Assembly (NCBI GenBank): GCA_965221795.1
Contig: OZ244914.1
Location: 2,480,001-2,544,000, forward strand
Reading direction: 5' to 3'
Length of the DNA: 64,000 nt
DNA from: VYFG01 sp965221795
GTDB taxonomy: Bacteria > Pseudomonadota > Gammaproteobacteria > Arenicellales > Poriferihabitantaceae
The position numbers and the translations under genes were made by a program. Each line of letters begins with the position of its first letter. Position 1 is the stretch's first letter. Positions 9,268 through 17,986 of the stretch are shown piece after piece. The notes under the pieces were generated by a model, which saw only the letters and a list, made by a program, of their open reading frames with translations, was not told where the DNA came from and ran no database searches.

Positions 9268-10379
9268 AAAGCAGTTATCTGGCAGCAGCACGGCGCACAG
9301 CGATTGTGCCCCGAAATGGCTGCTTCGCTGGATTGTGCCCCCATGAGCTTGCCGCTCCGGTAGTGAGCCGGATACTTGCTGATGTGGCTATTTCACGGGC
9401 AGAAGTCGGGGAATTGGTGGCTTCTAACTGTTTGGGAGAAGGAGGGAATCCCGCACGTTTGGTCGCGCTCGCCAGTGGGTTGCCGGTTTCTGTTGCCGGC
9501 CTGTCAATCGACCGGCAATGTGCCGGTGGGCTGGATGCGATCTTGTTGGCGGATGCCATGATCCGATCGGGACAACATCATGTGGTGATTGCGGGTGGAG
9601 TCGAGAGTTATTCCAGACAACCGTTACGGCTTCGTACTTTTCCTGATGGTCAAGAGCCGGTGCCCTATGAGCAGGCACACTTTACGCCTTGGCCAGCCAA
9701 GGACCCTAACATGGCTTTTGCAGCAGATCGGCTTGCGAAGCGGTTCGGGATTGGGCGGGAGGAGCAGGATCAGTGGGCTAGCGACAGCCACCGGAAGGCA
9801 CTGGCATCTTCGGGGCGGCTGCTGTCGGATCAGCTTGTGGCAGTTCGTGGTTTGACACAGGATCCGTTCACGCGTGATCTTGGCCCCAGACTTGCGGCGA
9901 GAGCTAAGGTTGTGTATGGGAGTATCACCGCTGCCAATATGGCAGTGGCTGCGGATGCGGCAGCTTTTGTGATCCTGGTGTCAGAAGAGAAGGCCCAATC
10001 CCTTGGTCTCACTGGAGTTGAGCTAGTGACCGGAGTGACGATCGGAGGGGATCCGGAATGGCCCGGATTGGCACCGGTCGTTGCAATCCAAAAGGTGCTT
10101 CGAAAGGTGCGGTTATCTCCGGCAGACTTGCAGGTAGTGGAAATCATGGAAGCCTTCGCGGTTCAGGCCATGGTATGCCAAAGGAGTGTGAATATTCCGC
10201 CGGAGATTACCAACCCGCATGGGGGCGCGTTGGCCCGAGGGCATCCTGTCGGCGCGTCCGGGGCGATTCTTTTGGTGAACCTATTTCATACACTGCGCCA
10301 ATATGGGGGAGTGGGGTTGGCTGCCATCGCAGCGGCAGGTGGACTTGGAACCGCATTGGTAGCCCGTTGTTGTAGCTAG
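9264..10379 (+). CDS. Thiolase-family acyltransferase lacking the C-terminal catalytic Cys
   Basis: The thiolase fold is clear. The nucleophile C86 sits in DRQCAGGLDAI, ESYSRQPL matches the ES-M region, and NPHGGALARGHPVGASGA holds His327. In classical thiolases the next motif is CIGGGMG with a second catalytic Cys; here it reads IAAAGGLG, with Ala356 in its place. Such members cannot be assumed to degrade or form acetoacetyl-CoA in the normal way. The gene starts at ATG 9264, overlapping the ligase stop; a GTG at 9255 is an alternative. The length is 371 residues. The tight coupling suggests the ligase supplies its acyl-CoA substrate. Confidence 0.85.
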   Translation: MKSSYLAAARRTAIVPRNGCFAGLCPHELAAPVVSRILADVAISRAEVGELVASNCLGEGGNPARLVALASGLPVSVAGLSIDRQCAGGLDAILLADAMIRSGQHHVVIAGGVESYSRQPLRLRTFPDGQEPVPYEQAHFTPWPAKDPNMAFAADRLAKRFGIGREEQDQWASDSHRKALASSGRLLSDQLVAVRGLTQDPFTRDLGPRLAARAKVVYGSITAANMAVAADAAAFVILVSEEKAQSLGLTGVELVTGVTIGGDPEWPGLAPVVAIQKVLRKVRLSPADLQVVEIMEAFAVQAMVCQRSVNIPPEITNPHGGALARGHPVGASGAILLVNLFHTLRQYGGVGLAAIAAAGGLGTALVARCCS

Positions 10380-10381
10380 CT

Positions 10382-10406
10382 GGCCCTGAAAAACCCCGTT
10401 TCAGGG
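10382..10406 (+). terminator. Hairpin after the thiolase gene, overlapping an IS5-like terminal motif
   Basis: CCCTGAAA (10384-10391) and TTTCAGGG (10399-10406) form an 8-bp stem with a 7-nt loop just behind the stop at 10379. There is no T-run, so it may be a weak terminator. The first 17 bases also match the ends found upstream of the two IS5-type remnants at 25514 and 62047, so it may instead be an IS end. Confidence 0.4.
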
Positions 10407-10901
10407 GGGGCACAAGCACCCATGATGGGACACCGCCCTGCTCGGATGCCGGTGTTTCCTATCGCCCTGTCCTTTCCCGGGTGTTCCCGGATCCCAAGGG
10501 CGTCGCCGACGCGGCCACCAAGGCCCAGAATCCACCGACGAAGGAGCCGCCGCCGGTCGCCTGCCAGATCCGATAAAAAATCACACGCTCAGATCGGGTG
10601 CCAAGCGGATACCACCGGTTTTGGCCTGGAGTCGTCCTGACCGAACCCGTACAAGAGCTTGACATTAGGGAGGGGGGCAATATTGGACATCCAATCCCTT
10701 TATTCATTGTCGTTTTTCGATCATATCTCTCAGTTTGAAATTTATCCCTTCCTTTGGAATACCAAATCCACTATGTGATGCACGATAGACCTATAAGTGA
10801 TAGAAGGGCATAACATTGCAAAATAACACTAGGTAAAGATCACGAATATAGTTACACGCGATTTGGTTATCGATCCCGCCCCTACTGAAAATAAGAGGCG
10901 G
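10407..10901. other. Region with no recognised gene upstream of the Calx-beta protein
   Basis: About 500 bp. The part to 10640 is GC-rich with a short open frame on the minus strand (10459-10707) that I cannot assign. From 10720 it becomes AT-rich and probably carries the promoter of the 10902 gene. The contrast suggests an insertion junction, perhaps the IS end at 10382. Confidence 0.4.
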
Positions 10902-11408
10902 ATGACACTGAGAGGGATGTTCGTGTCGGCACTCGAGATCGCCACAATGGCGTTTTTCACTGCATCTGCCAATGCCGCATGGGTATCAGTCAAAAATTAC
11001 TGGTCGAGTGACGATGATGACTATGCAAAAGCGACCATCAGGATCCAAGTTCCGGCAGTCGTTGTCAATAGCCCCTGGATTAGGTCTTTTCGCTATGACT
11101 TTCAGACACAGGACGGTACCGCCGTCAGCGGCGAAGATTATCAACCAAGAACGGATAGCATCGTCTGGTCAAAAGGCCAATATTCCGGCCAGCTACGTTC
11201 TCTTCGTATTGACCTTTTGCACGATGGCCATCCGTGTAATGAACCAGAAGAAAAGTTCTATTTTGTGCTCAAAAACCCGCAATTTGAATGGATTCAAATA
11301 GGCGGCAGCTACAAATGGTTTAATGCAACCTCTAGAAACGGAATGATCGCTTTCATACCAGACAACCTCACCGGCACGATCACGATGCAAAGACCGTCTG
11401 AATGTTGA
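10902..11408 (+). CDS. Small secreted protein with one Calx-beta-like domain
   Basis: Hypothetical protein of 168 residues from the ATG at 10902, which has AAGAGG just upstream. The first 25 residues form a Sec signal peptide (MTLRGMFVSALEIATMAF, ending in ASANA). The body has the Calx-beta pattern: an FRYDFQTQDGTAVSGEDYQP strand pair, a strand ending in LRIDLLHDG, then NEPEEKFYFVLKNP. Calx-beta domains often bind Ca2+ in extracellular or adhesive proteins; a single-domain secreted form is unusual. Two Cys (HPCNE and the C-terminal C) could pair. It is flanked by gene-poor DNA. Function is unknown. Confidence 0.6.
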   Translation: MTLRGMFVSALEIATMAFFTASANAAWVSVKNYWSSDDDDYAKATIRIQVPAVVVNSPWIRSFRYDFQTQDGTAVSGEDYQPRTDSIVWSKGQYSGQLRSLRIDLLHDGHPCNEPEEKFYFVLKNPQFEWIQIGGSYKWFNATSRNGMIAFIPDNLTGTITMQRPSEC

Positions 11409-11945
11409 AACGAGGCTATCGCTGGTGATCCTGCTCCGCCCGACCCAGCGCAGGCGGAGCAGGTTGTTGCCCAGGCTGCAAATCGGCTTTGCGCTAGCCT
11501 GAATAGTTCATCATAAGAGGTTTTCCCCTTCCGCCGACCCGATCAGCCGACCCGGCGGCAGTTCTGGAAGTGGATGATCCGGTCGCCAAACCGCACGGCG
11601 CACTTCTTGGGTCGGGCTGATAAAGACGAGGAAACCCACTAGTGGACGACCGATGACGACTTCGTGCCCGGAGGGTTCCGCTCACGGGCCGGCGCGTCAT
11701 GACTTGGCAATATGGCTGGGAGCAGAATTCGTGGTGCAATGAAGTCGAGCATCGGTTCCTACAACTCCGGGTCCGCAGAATCTTACCCTGCTTTGGGGAC
11801 CTTGAGGTGATGTTTCTCGGGCTCGTCTTCTCTGCGCAGGTTGTCGAGGTGCTGCGTCGCCCTCACACCCCCCTAGTAAAACCTATCCTTTGGTCAATTC
11901 TGTCGAAGGTGCATGATGGGGACCGATCAGTGTGTGGAACGAGAC
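11409..11945. other. Region with no recognised gene
   Basis: About 540 bp between the Calx-beta gene and the convergent bioY. A strong inverted repeat, CTGCTCCGCC (about 11431) with GGCGGAGCAG (about 11453), could end transcription of the Calx-beta gene, though no T-run follows. The rest has only short frames and looks like decayed mobile DNA, but I cannot name a family. Confidence 0.4.
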
Positions 11946-12512
11946 TCATCCCCGTCCATCTCGGGACAAAATACTGGCTGGTCGGACCTTTGCCAATATG
12001 GACGTCAACATCCCGGCCACCACGGCCTTGAGCAAGTCTCCCGGGAAAAATGCGATGGCGAGCAAAGAAGACTCGACGAAGGACTTGTCCAGTGTGAGTG
12101 CTAATCCGACGATCCCAATAGGGTACATGACCAGGATTCCGCCGACGATGGCCGCTGTTCCGGCAACCAGAGCGAGAGGAGGAAAACGCCAACTTTCCAC
12201 AATCCATCCGGTGACAAGGGCTGCGATGGGCCATGCAATCAGGAAGCCGGCAGAGGGGGAGACAAACAGACCCAGTCCGCCCCTGCCCCCGGCGAGTAAT
12301 GGCAACCCCAAGGCAACCAGCAACAGGAACAAGAGTACAGCAAGGGCCCCGCGCCGGGCTCCCAGAATCGTGCCACACAACATGACCCCCAAGCTTTGTG
12401 CGGTGATCGGAACCCCGAAGCCCAGGGTGATTTTCGGAATCAGTCCCAGAACCGCAATCAATGCGGAAAAAAGCGCGATCAGAGCTACGTTTCTTTCAGT
12501 TCCAGCCTTCAT
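11946..12512 (-). CDS. bioY: Biotin transporter substrate-binding (S) component BioY
   Basis: Membrane protein of 188 residues with about six hydrophobic segments. It binds biotin and feeds it to the EcfT/EcfA energising module. Typical BioY features are the N-terminal LIAVLGLIPKITLGFGVPIT, followed by QSLGVMLCGTILGARRG, the GGRGGLGLFVSPSAGFLIAW stretch, and FFPGDLLKAVVA. Its start overlaps the ecfT stop as ATGA. The operon order is ecfA-ecfT-bioY, as in three-component BioMNY systems. Confidence 0.9.
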   Translation of the reverse strand: MKAGTERNVALIALFSALIAVLGLIPKITLGFGVPITAQSLGVMLCGTILGARRGALAVLLFLLLVALGLPLLAGGRGGLGLFVSPSAGFLIAWPIAALVTGWIVESWRFPPLALVAGTAAIVGGILVMYPIGIVGLALTLDKSFVESSLLAIAFFPGDLLKAVVAGMLTSILAKVRPASILSRDGRG

Positions 12513-13117
12513 TTCTGAACATGAAGGCCTCCCCGTGCCTTGAGCGCATCGGCTACATGATCTGCATCATCCAGAGCAATCAGGGCAATTGGCATCACGA
12601 CTTTCCAGCTTACCTTCCGATTAGCCCGAGCCTGCCAAGATTCCACGATCGCATGACTTTTTTCCATCAGTACGGGAATCAGTCGGATGACGAGCGCAAT
12701 GGCAATTTCCAGGGGACGGGAATTCAATCCGACCCTCCTCAACGGTTGGGCCAATCTTCGTATGACCTCAATGATGTCGATCATTTTGGTCGTCATGGTG
12801 ACCAGATTCGCCAAGGCGACGGCAGAGACCATTCGTAATGCAATCACGGCACCCTCTGCATAGGCACCAGTTGACAAATGCCAGACCACAATAATGCTTA
12901 TGAAAGGCCATAATACCCAGAGTCTGGATAGCCCATACCTCAGAAAGAGCCAGCCTGGCGCGGAGTATAAGCCGATGATGGTGATCAGGACCAGGACATG
13001 TGCCGACAGGCGATCGAGAAAAAACAGCCCAGCGGTCGAAAGGCATAGCAAGGCCAGCTTGAGTCCGGCGGGCCAAGTATGGGCGCGTGTCTCAACCGGT
13101 GAAGTCAGCGAGATCAT
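12509..13117 (-). CDS. bioN: Energy-coupling factor transporter transmembrane protein EcfT (BioN-like)
   Basis: It is 202 residues with four or five hydrophobic segments. It couples the ATPase to BioY. The EcfT coupling motif (A-R-G type) is present near the C-terminus as SWQARANRKVSW and ALKARGGLHVQK. It overlaps ecfA by 26 bp and bioY by 4 bp, so the three are almost surely one transcript. Assignment to biotin rests on the bioY neighbour. Confidence 0.85.
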   Translation of the reverse strand: MISLTSPVETRAHTWPAGLKLALLCLSTAGLFFLDRLSAHVLVLITIIGLYSAPGWLFLRYGLSRLWVLWPFISIIVVWHLSTGAYAEGAVIALRMVSAVALANLVTMTTKMIDIIEVIRRLAQPLRRVGLNSRPLEIAIALVIRLIPVLMEKSHAIVESWQARANRKVSWKVVMPIALIALDDADHVADALKARGGLHVQK

Positions 13118-13853
13118 GGTTTTTTACCAAAGCGATCATTTTGTCGGTATAGGTCGGTAGGATATCATTAGCGGAGCCATTGGCATGGATGCGTCCGCAA
13201 TCCAGCCAGATGACCTGTGAGTAGTCTGTCAAGTCTTCTGGCTGATGCGTGATATGGATTACAGTCCCTTCAAAATACTCAAGATAATATTGCAGTTGGC
13301 TCCGGGTGGGCAGGTCGAAACCGGCAAAGGGCTCATCCAGAATCAGGGTGCGTGGCTTCATGGCGATGATGGCCATGATGCAGACGAGGTGCTTTTGTCC
13401 CTGCGAAAGGTGTTGGATGTAGACATCCTTCCAGTGCGAAATAGAAAACCGATTCAAGATTTCATGTGCGATTTCAGAGGCTTCGGATTTTGTATGTCCT
13501 TGCTGGATCAAACCAAACATGATTTCTTCCATGACTGTCGGAAAAATAATCTGATGATCCGGATTCTGGAACAGGATGCCGACTTCCTGCAGTGCGGCAC
13601 GCCGATCTCGGGCCAGGTCCTTTCCGTTCATGCGGGCCTGCCCCGAGTCCGGCGGAACGAGTCCTGCGAGGACTCGAGCAAGCGTTGATTTCCCCGATCC
13701 ATTTCGACCCACGACTCCCAGGCGAGCAGTCTCCGATGTGAATGTAATATGCTTCAATATGGGTGTGCCATGGACCGAAACACTTACCTCGTCCAATTCG
13801 ATAAGGCTGTTCTGAATCGCCGGATGGGGAGTCTTCAAAGGGGATGAATCCAT
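13092..13853 (-). CDS. bioM: Energy-coupling factor transporter ATPase EcfA (BioM-like)
   Basis: ABC ATPase of 253 residues that powers biotin uptake. Walker A GRNGSGKST lies at residues 49-57, the Q-loop in LFQNPDHQIIF, the signature in HLSQGQKH, Walker B in LILDEPFAGFD, and the switch His in VIHITHQPE. It is the first gene of the ecfA-ecfT-bioY unit. I see no BirA-type operator upstream. Confidence 0.9.
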   Translation of the reverse strand: MDSSPLKTPHPAIQNSLIELDEVSVSVHGTPILKHITFTSETARLGVVGRNGSGKSTLARVLAGLVPPDSGQARMNGKDLARDRRAALQEVGILFQNPDHQIIFPTVMEEIMFGLIQQGHTKSEASEIAHEILNRFSISHWKDVYIQHLSQGQKHLVCIMAIIAMKPRTLILDEPFAGFDLPTRSQLQYYLEYFEGTVIHITHQPEDLTDYSQVIWLDCGRIHANGSANDILPTYTDKMIALVKNHDLADFTG

Positions 13854-14589
13854 GGACTTCGCACCAGATTTTTCGGAGTTCGGGTTGGGTCTTATGCCCG
13901 AATGGAAAGATCCACATCATTCCCGACCAGGAAAGTTGGCAACACCATGGAGCATATCTGCATATGGGGCTCTGTTTCTTGGTTGGCATCCAATGGAAGC
14001 GTTCGGGATCCTGCACTATGTTGCATTACGCGCTCCCTTTTCGGTACTTCCAATTGCATGACTTGGCAAGGTGAAAGAGGCGGGCCTTCAACAGAAGAGG
14101 GTTTGGTTCTTGGAATCATCCGAGAAATGTCAATCACGCTTGTAGTCTCGAGATCAGATCCGCGGCGAAATGGCTTTCGCAAGGGAGTTGGAGGTTCCCT
14201 GCCGTCAACATCTGACCATTTTGAAGGTATGGTATGGCTTGGTCGCGGATGCGATGAGTCGAAAATCGCATACCGGACTGCCATAAATTAGGCAAGTGTA
14301 TGCCAAGTGGTTCAGTAACATGACACGTTTCGGGTGCTGGGAATGCCCGGACATTGGTGACGCTTCCCCAAACCAGAGAGCCTCTAGACTTTGTCTTGTT
14401 TGCCAGGCCAGGTACTCTATGCCACTCCATAGCGATGGATACGAGTAATTTTCGGTATTATCAAATGGGAAGGATTGCGGTGACATAGAAAAAGCGTTTC
14501 CAGAGGTCGAGAGATGTCGGGGTTGGCTGCCGGGTAATCAGGCCGGTCCCAGTGTGTGGTTCGATGCGGGATCTGGGCATGAGCACACC
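13854..14589. other. Region with no recognised gene
   Basis: About 735 bp upstream of ecfA. Medium-length frames exist on both strands (13902-14291 plus; 13892-14284 and 14134-14430 minus). None shows a domain, signal peptide or ribosome-binding site I can support. It is probably decayed coding DNA of unknown origin. Confidence 0.4.
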
Positions 14590-15249
14590 TTACCAAGGCA
14601 GAGGGTAACCTTCAGCATGCCAGAAGGTTCCACTGTCTGCCAATGTCAATCTCTCAATGCAATTCAGGAGACTGCGGGCGGCATCCGCAGGTTCAATGCC
14701 ATTGCGGTGGGTCATTTCGGTCGCTACCAATCCAGGGTGGAGCAAAAACACTGCAATATCGCTTTGGTGCAGGTCATGTGAGAGGTTTTTTCCCACCATA
14801 TTTGCGGCGGTCTTGGAAATCCGATAGCCGTAATTCCCCCCGGACCCATTGTCTTCAATAGACCCTACCCGACTGGTCACAATTCCTACTTTGGACCCTG
14901 CTCGAAGGTGAGTGCGCAATGCGGAGACGACCCGAAGGGGGCCCAGTGTATTGACTTCAAACTGATGCCGGATGCGGTCCATATTGAGATCATCCCAGCT
15001 TTCTCGGGTGAGTATTCCGGCACAGTGGATCAGGAGGTCAATATAGGTGTCGCACAGCACTTCTGCCAATCGAAGGACAGCAGTCTCATCGGCCACATCG
15101 ATATCAGGGATCGCCTCAATCGGAAGGGCCTGCAAAGCGGGGGAAGGCTGGCGTGTGGTGGCGTATACTCGGTGGCCCCGTGACACGGCCTGACGGCAAA
15201 GTTCGAGTCCGATTCCGCGATTTCCGCCCACGATAAGTGTATTCGACAT
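14590..15249 (-). CDS. Short-chain dehydrogenase/reductase (SDR) family oxidoreductase
   Basis: NAD(P)-dependent oxidoreductase of 219 residues. The Rossmann motif is GGNRGIG (residues 8-14), HCAG lies near 75-78, and the catalytic Ser126, Tyr142 and Lys146 are in place (Y-x-x-x-K in YGYRISK). The PG motif follows in LLHPGLVATEM. It resembles the C-factor/CsgA-like SDR subgroup, which is short at the C-terminus. The substrate is unknown. It is a monocistronic unit. Confidence 0.85.
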   Translation of the reverse strand: MSNTLIVGGNRGIGLELCRQAVSRGHRVYATTRQPSPALQALPIEAIPDIDVADETAVLRLAEVLCDTYIDLLIHCAGILTRESWDDLNMDRIRHQFEVNTLGPLRVVSALRTHLRAGSKVGIVTSRVGSIEDNGSGGNYGYRISKTAANMVGKNLSHDLHQSDIAVFLLHPGLVATEMTHRNGIEPADAARSLLNCIERLTLADSGTFWHAEGYPLPW

Positions 15250-15689
15250 AAATCCATGAGAATAGTTTGCGAGGGCTGAATTCTAGAGGAGTCGGTCAGA
15301 AAAAGGGACAGTCCGTTTCTCTCGAGTATCTTTACCATTGGCGAGATTCAAGAGTCAGGCATACGACCGCACTCAATCCAAGGGACTGATTTTCTTTTAG
15401 CGGCCAACCGGCGGTAGTCGATTTCCCGCCCCGTATCCGGCCCGGTTTTTCGGGATATGGGGGACAATGGTCTGGTATCATGAGCAGATATTTGATATGG
15501 TTCAGTTCATAAGGTGTAGCGGTGTGTAGTGACATTTGCCAGTTTGGAAGATGATACCCTGTGTACCCTTGTCCGGCTTCCTCTCGGCAATGTGGGTTAC
15601 CGAGCCGGGCGGATAGGGAAAGTGGTTTTTCAGGATCTGCAGGAATCCTTTTCGGTCATCATCATTCTGTTACCCTTACTTGTTGATGG
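15250..15689. other. Intergenic region, no gene seen
   Basis: About 440 bp between the divergent SDR gene and the zapB-like gene. Only short overlapping frames without family features are seen. It should hold both promoters. Confidence 0.4.
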
Positions 15690-15917
15690 ATGTCGAAGTC
15701 TGATCTTGGAGCCGTTTTGGAGCAAGCTGTAGAAAAACTTGAGCAGCGCGTCGCCGAGCTGATTCGGTTGGTAGAAACCATGAACCGCGACAACGAGACG
15801 CTGAGACATGACAATCGCATGTTGCAGCAGGAGTTTCAGTCTCTTCAGGAAAAAAATAAGATTGCCAGAAGTCGGGTAGAGCAAATTGTTTCCCGCCTCA
15901 AATCGCTGGAACCGTGA
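15690..15917 (+). CDS. Small coiled-coil protein, TIGR02449 family (ZapB-like, cell division)
   Basis: It is 75 residues, almost entirely a heptad-patterned coiled coil (AVEKLEQRVAELIRLVETMN, later LQQEFQSLQEKN). In gammaproteobacteria such a protein regularly lies just upstream of zapA, and the gap here is 18 bp. A role with ZapA in organising the FtsZ ring is likely but inferred from position and shape. Confidence 0.75.
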   Translation: MSKSDLGAVLEQAVEKLEQRVAELIRLVETMNRDNETLRHDNRMLQQEFQSLQEKNKIARSRVEQIVSRLKSLEP

Positions 15918-15935
15918 CATTATTCTTCCTTATTC

Positions 15936-16259
15936 ATGGGCATCGAGAAACATAGCGACAAGCATATCGTGAAGGTAAAGATCATGCAGCGTGAGTTTAC
16001 CATTACGTGTCAGGATGGGCAGGATCAGGGTGCCATTGAGGCAGCACGATATCTGGATAGTCAGATGCAGATTATGTCCAAAAAGAATCAGGTCATGGGC
16101 ATAGATCGTTGTGCTATTATGGCCGCTCTGAACATTACCCATGAGTTCCTGATGATGCGCAAGCACAAAATTGCAGACAAGGAAGTTTCGGCACGCTTGG
16201 AAAAGCTACATGACCAGATTGACAGGGCACTGGACCGTGTCAATGCGACTGCTAAATAG
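15936..16259 (+). CDS. zapA: Cell division protein ZapA
   Basis: It binds and bundles FtsZ at the division site. At 107 residues it has the N-terminal ZapA domain (VKVKIMQREFTITCQDGQ, then AARYLDSQM) and a C-terminal helix for tetramer formation (LEKLHDQIDRALDRV). It lies between the TIGR02449 gene and 6S RNA, the usual gammaproteobacterial arrangement. Confidence 0.9.
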   Translation: MGIEKHSDKHIVKVKIMQREFTITCQDGQDQGAIEAARYLDSQMQIMSKKNQVMGIDRCAIMAALNITHEFLMMRKHKIADKEVSARLEKLHDQIDRALDRVNATAK

Positions 16260-16291
16260 GGTTTCTGGGCATCATTTGGGAAATGCCAAGG

Positions 16292-16321
16292 TTCAGACTG
16301 GGACTCCAATTCTGCTAGAAT
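16292..16321 (+). promoter_or_regulatory. Sigma-70 promoter of 6S RNA
   Basis: The -10 box TAGAAT (16316-16321) lies 7 bp before the predicted 6S 5' end. A -35-like TTCAGA (16292-16297, four of six matches to TTGACA) stands 18 bp upstream. Confidence 0.55.
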
Positions 16322-16327
16322 GCCCTT

Positions 16328-16521
16328 GGCGTTGCCTGCAGTGTTCGAGGCGTTCTCCGAATCCCTTAGAACCTAATTCACTTTCTCGGGTGCAGAAAAT
16401 GAGCGATGGGCGTGTATGAACCCAGCTGTGTGCTGGTGGGAATCCCGAAGTTGCCTTTTGTGCCCACTTGGACCGTACGGTTCAAGGTACAGTGAGCGCA
16501 CGGCACCAGTGGGTGACGCTG
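16328..16521 (+). ncRNA. ssrS: 6S RNA
   Basis: It binds sigma-70 RNA polymerase and mimics an open promoter, lowering transcription in stationary phase. It lies exactly where gammaproteobacteria keep it, between zapA and the cyclo-ligase gene. The ends GGCGTTGCC (from 16328) and GGGTGACGCT (to 16520) pair as the closing stem. TGCAGTGTTCG near the 5' side and the hairpin CTTGGACCGTACGGTTCAAG (about 16468-16487) match the conserved 6S elements. A T-rich stretch follows (GTTTTCTTCTTTGG). The length is about 194 nt. The ends are estimated by pairing. Confidence 0.85.
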
Positions 16522-16581
16522 TTTTCTTCTTTGGTTTTCCTTGGTGCTGCTTCTGATTGACATGATTCTCGCGTTGTTCTG

Positions 16582-17187
16582 ATGACCCTTGCTCCCGGCA
16601 ACAAGAAACAATTGCGTGGTACGCTCCGTGCTGCGCGGCGAGGGCTCGGGAGGGCAAAACAGATGGATGCAGCCAAGGGTTTGTTGCAACAACTGTTGTT
16701 ATTGGAAGCGTTTGTCGATTCCCGTCGTATTGCCCTGTATGTGGAAAATGATGGCGAAATCAGTACTGCAGACGTGATGCGATGGTGCCAGCAAAATGGC
16801 AAACACCCCTATTTGCCAGTCGTCCAAAGAACGAATGGTCACCATTGGTTGCTGTTCGGGGAATTGCGTGAAAATGGGCAACTGGCCCCCAACCACCTGG
16901 GCATTCCGGAACCGGTACTACCTCTATCAGAGTTGACATCGGCGCAGGAACTGGATCTGGTGATGCTGCCACTGGTGGGTTTCGACTCATTCGGCAATCG
17001 ACTTGGTATGGGGGGTGGCTTTTATGATACGACCTTCGAATTTGTGCGTGAAACCGATGTGGACCGACCAGTGCTGATTGGAATTGCCCATGAAATTCAA
17101 CGAGTCAAAAACATTGATGCGGAGCCCTGGGATATTCCCCTTCCAGTGGTGGTGACGGATAGTGGGATTTATCGTTTCGGATCGTGA
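16582..17187 (+). CDS. fau: 5-formyltetrahydrofolate cyclo-ligase
   Basis: An ATP-dependent enzyme that recycles 5-formyl-THF to 5,10-methenyl-THF. It is 201 residues. The conserved nucleotide- and folate-binding motif GFDSFGNRLGMGGGFYD is intact, and the N-terminal KKQLRGTLRAARRGL is typical. It is co-located with zapA and 6S RNA as in E. coli (ygfA). Its stop overlaps the start of the next gene as GTGA. Confidence 0.93.
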   Translation: MTLAPGNKKQLRGTLRAARRGLGRAKQMDAAKGLLQQLLLLEAFVDSRRIALYVENDGEISTADVMRWCQQNGKHPYLPVVQRTNGHHWLLFGELRENGQLAPNHLGIPEPVLPLSELTSAQELDLVMLPLVGFDSFGNRLGMGGGFYDTTFEFVRETDVDRPVLIGIAHEIQRVKNIDAEPWDIPLPVVVTDSGIYRFGS

Positions 17188-17969
17188 AAATACTGTTAGC
17201 GGGGGATGTCGTTGCACGATCAGGCAGGCAAGTCCTGCGTGCGAGTCTGCACTCGACGCAAGAAGAGCATGGAATTGACTTCACTGTAGTCAACATTGAA
17301 AATGCTGCCGGTGGCTTCGGTGTCACTCAAAAAGTGCTGGCAGAACTCCGGGCCTTGCCCATTGATGTGATGACTTCCGGCAATCATATCTGGGATAAAA
17401 GGGAGGCATGGGATTTGATTGGTGACTACCCTGATTTTCTGAGGCCGCACAATTATCCTGCAGGGACACCGGGATCGGGCTGGTATGTGGCCGGCACTGC
17501 CAGCGGGATTCGGGTCGGTGTACTCAACCTGATGGGGCAAGTCTTCATGAACCCGGTACTGGACTGCCCCTTTTCTCTGGCAGATCGGGTGATTGAAAAC
17601 GAGGCTCGGGATGTAGACCTCTTGGTGGTGGATTTCCATGCCGAGACGACCAGTGAGAAAGTAGCCATGGGTTGGTACCTGGATGGGCGGGCGGCTGTAG
17701 TAGCCGGAACCCATACTCATATTCCCACTGCGGATGAACGGATTCTTCCGGGGGGCACCGCCTATATTACCGATCTGGGGATGACGGGTTGCTATGATTC
17801 AGTGATCGGGAGTAAGGTGGCGGGCGTGTTGCAGCGGATGGTTCACAAAACGCCAATCCGATTTGAACCGGCGACTGGCCCTGGCAGTCTGTGTGGTGTC
17901 ATTGTGGATGTGGATGAATCCAATGGTCGGGCAAGAGAGATACGCCGAATTCGTGTCGACGCCCAATAA
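17184..17969 (+). CDS. YmdB-like metallophosphoesterase (TIGR00282 family)
   Basis: It is 261 residues with the family's metal ligands in GDVVARSGR (Asp8), NIENAAGGFG, TSGNHIWDKRE, DFHAETTSEK and AGTHTHIPTADE. Characterised relatives hydrolyse 2',3'-cyclic nucleotides, and Bacillus YmdB affects biofilm and RNA levels. The start is GTG or ATG at 17184, overlapping the fau stop by 4 bp, so the two are co-translated. Confidence 0.88.
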   Translation: MKILLAGDVVARSGRQVLRASLHSTQEEHGIDFTVVNIENAAGGFGVTQKVLAELRALPIDVMTSGNHIWDKREAWDLIGDYPDFLRPHNYPAGTPGSGWYVAGTASGIRVGVLNLMGQVFMNPVLDCPFSLADRVIENEARDVDLLVVDFHAETTSEKVAMGWYLDGRAAVVAGTHTHIPTADERILPGGTAYITDLGMTGCYDSVIGSKVAGVLQRMVHKTPIRFEPATGPGSLCGVIVDVDESNGRAREIRRIRVDAQ

Positions 17970-17986
17970 CGTTCTGATCCCAAGAG

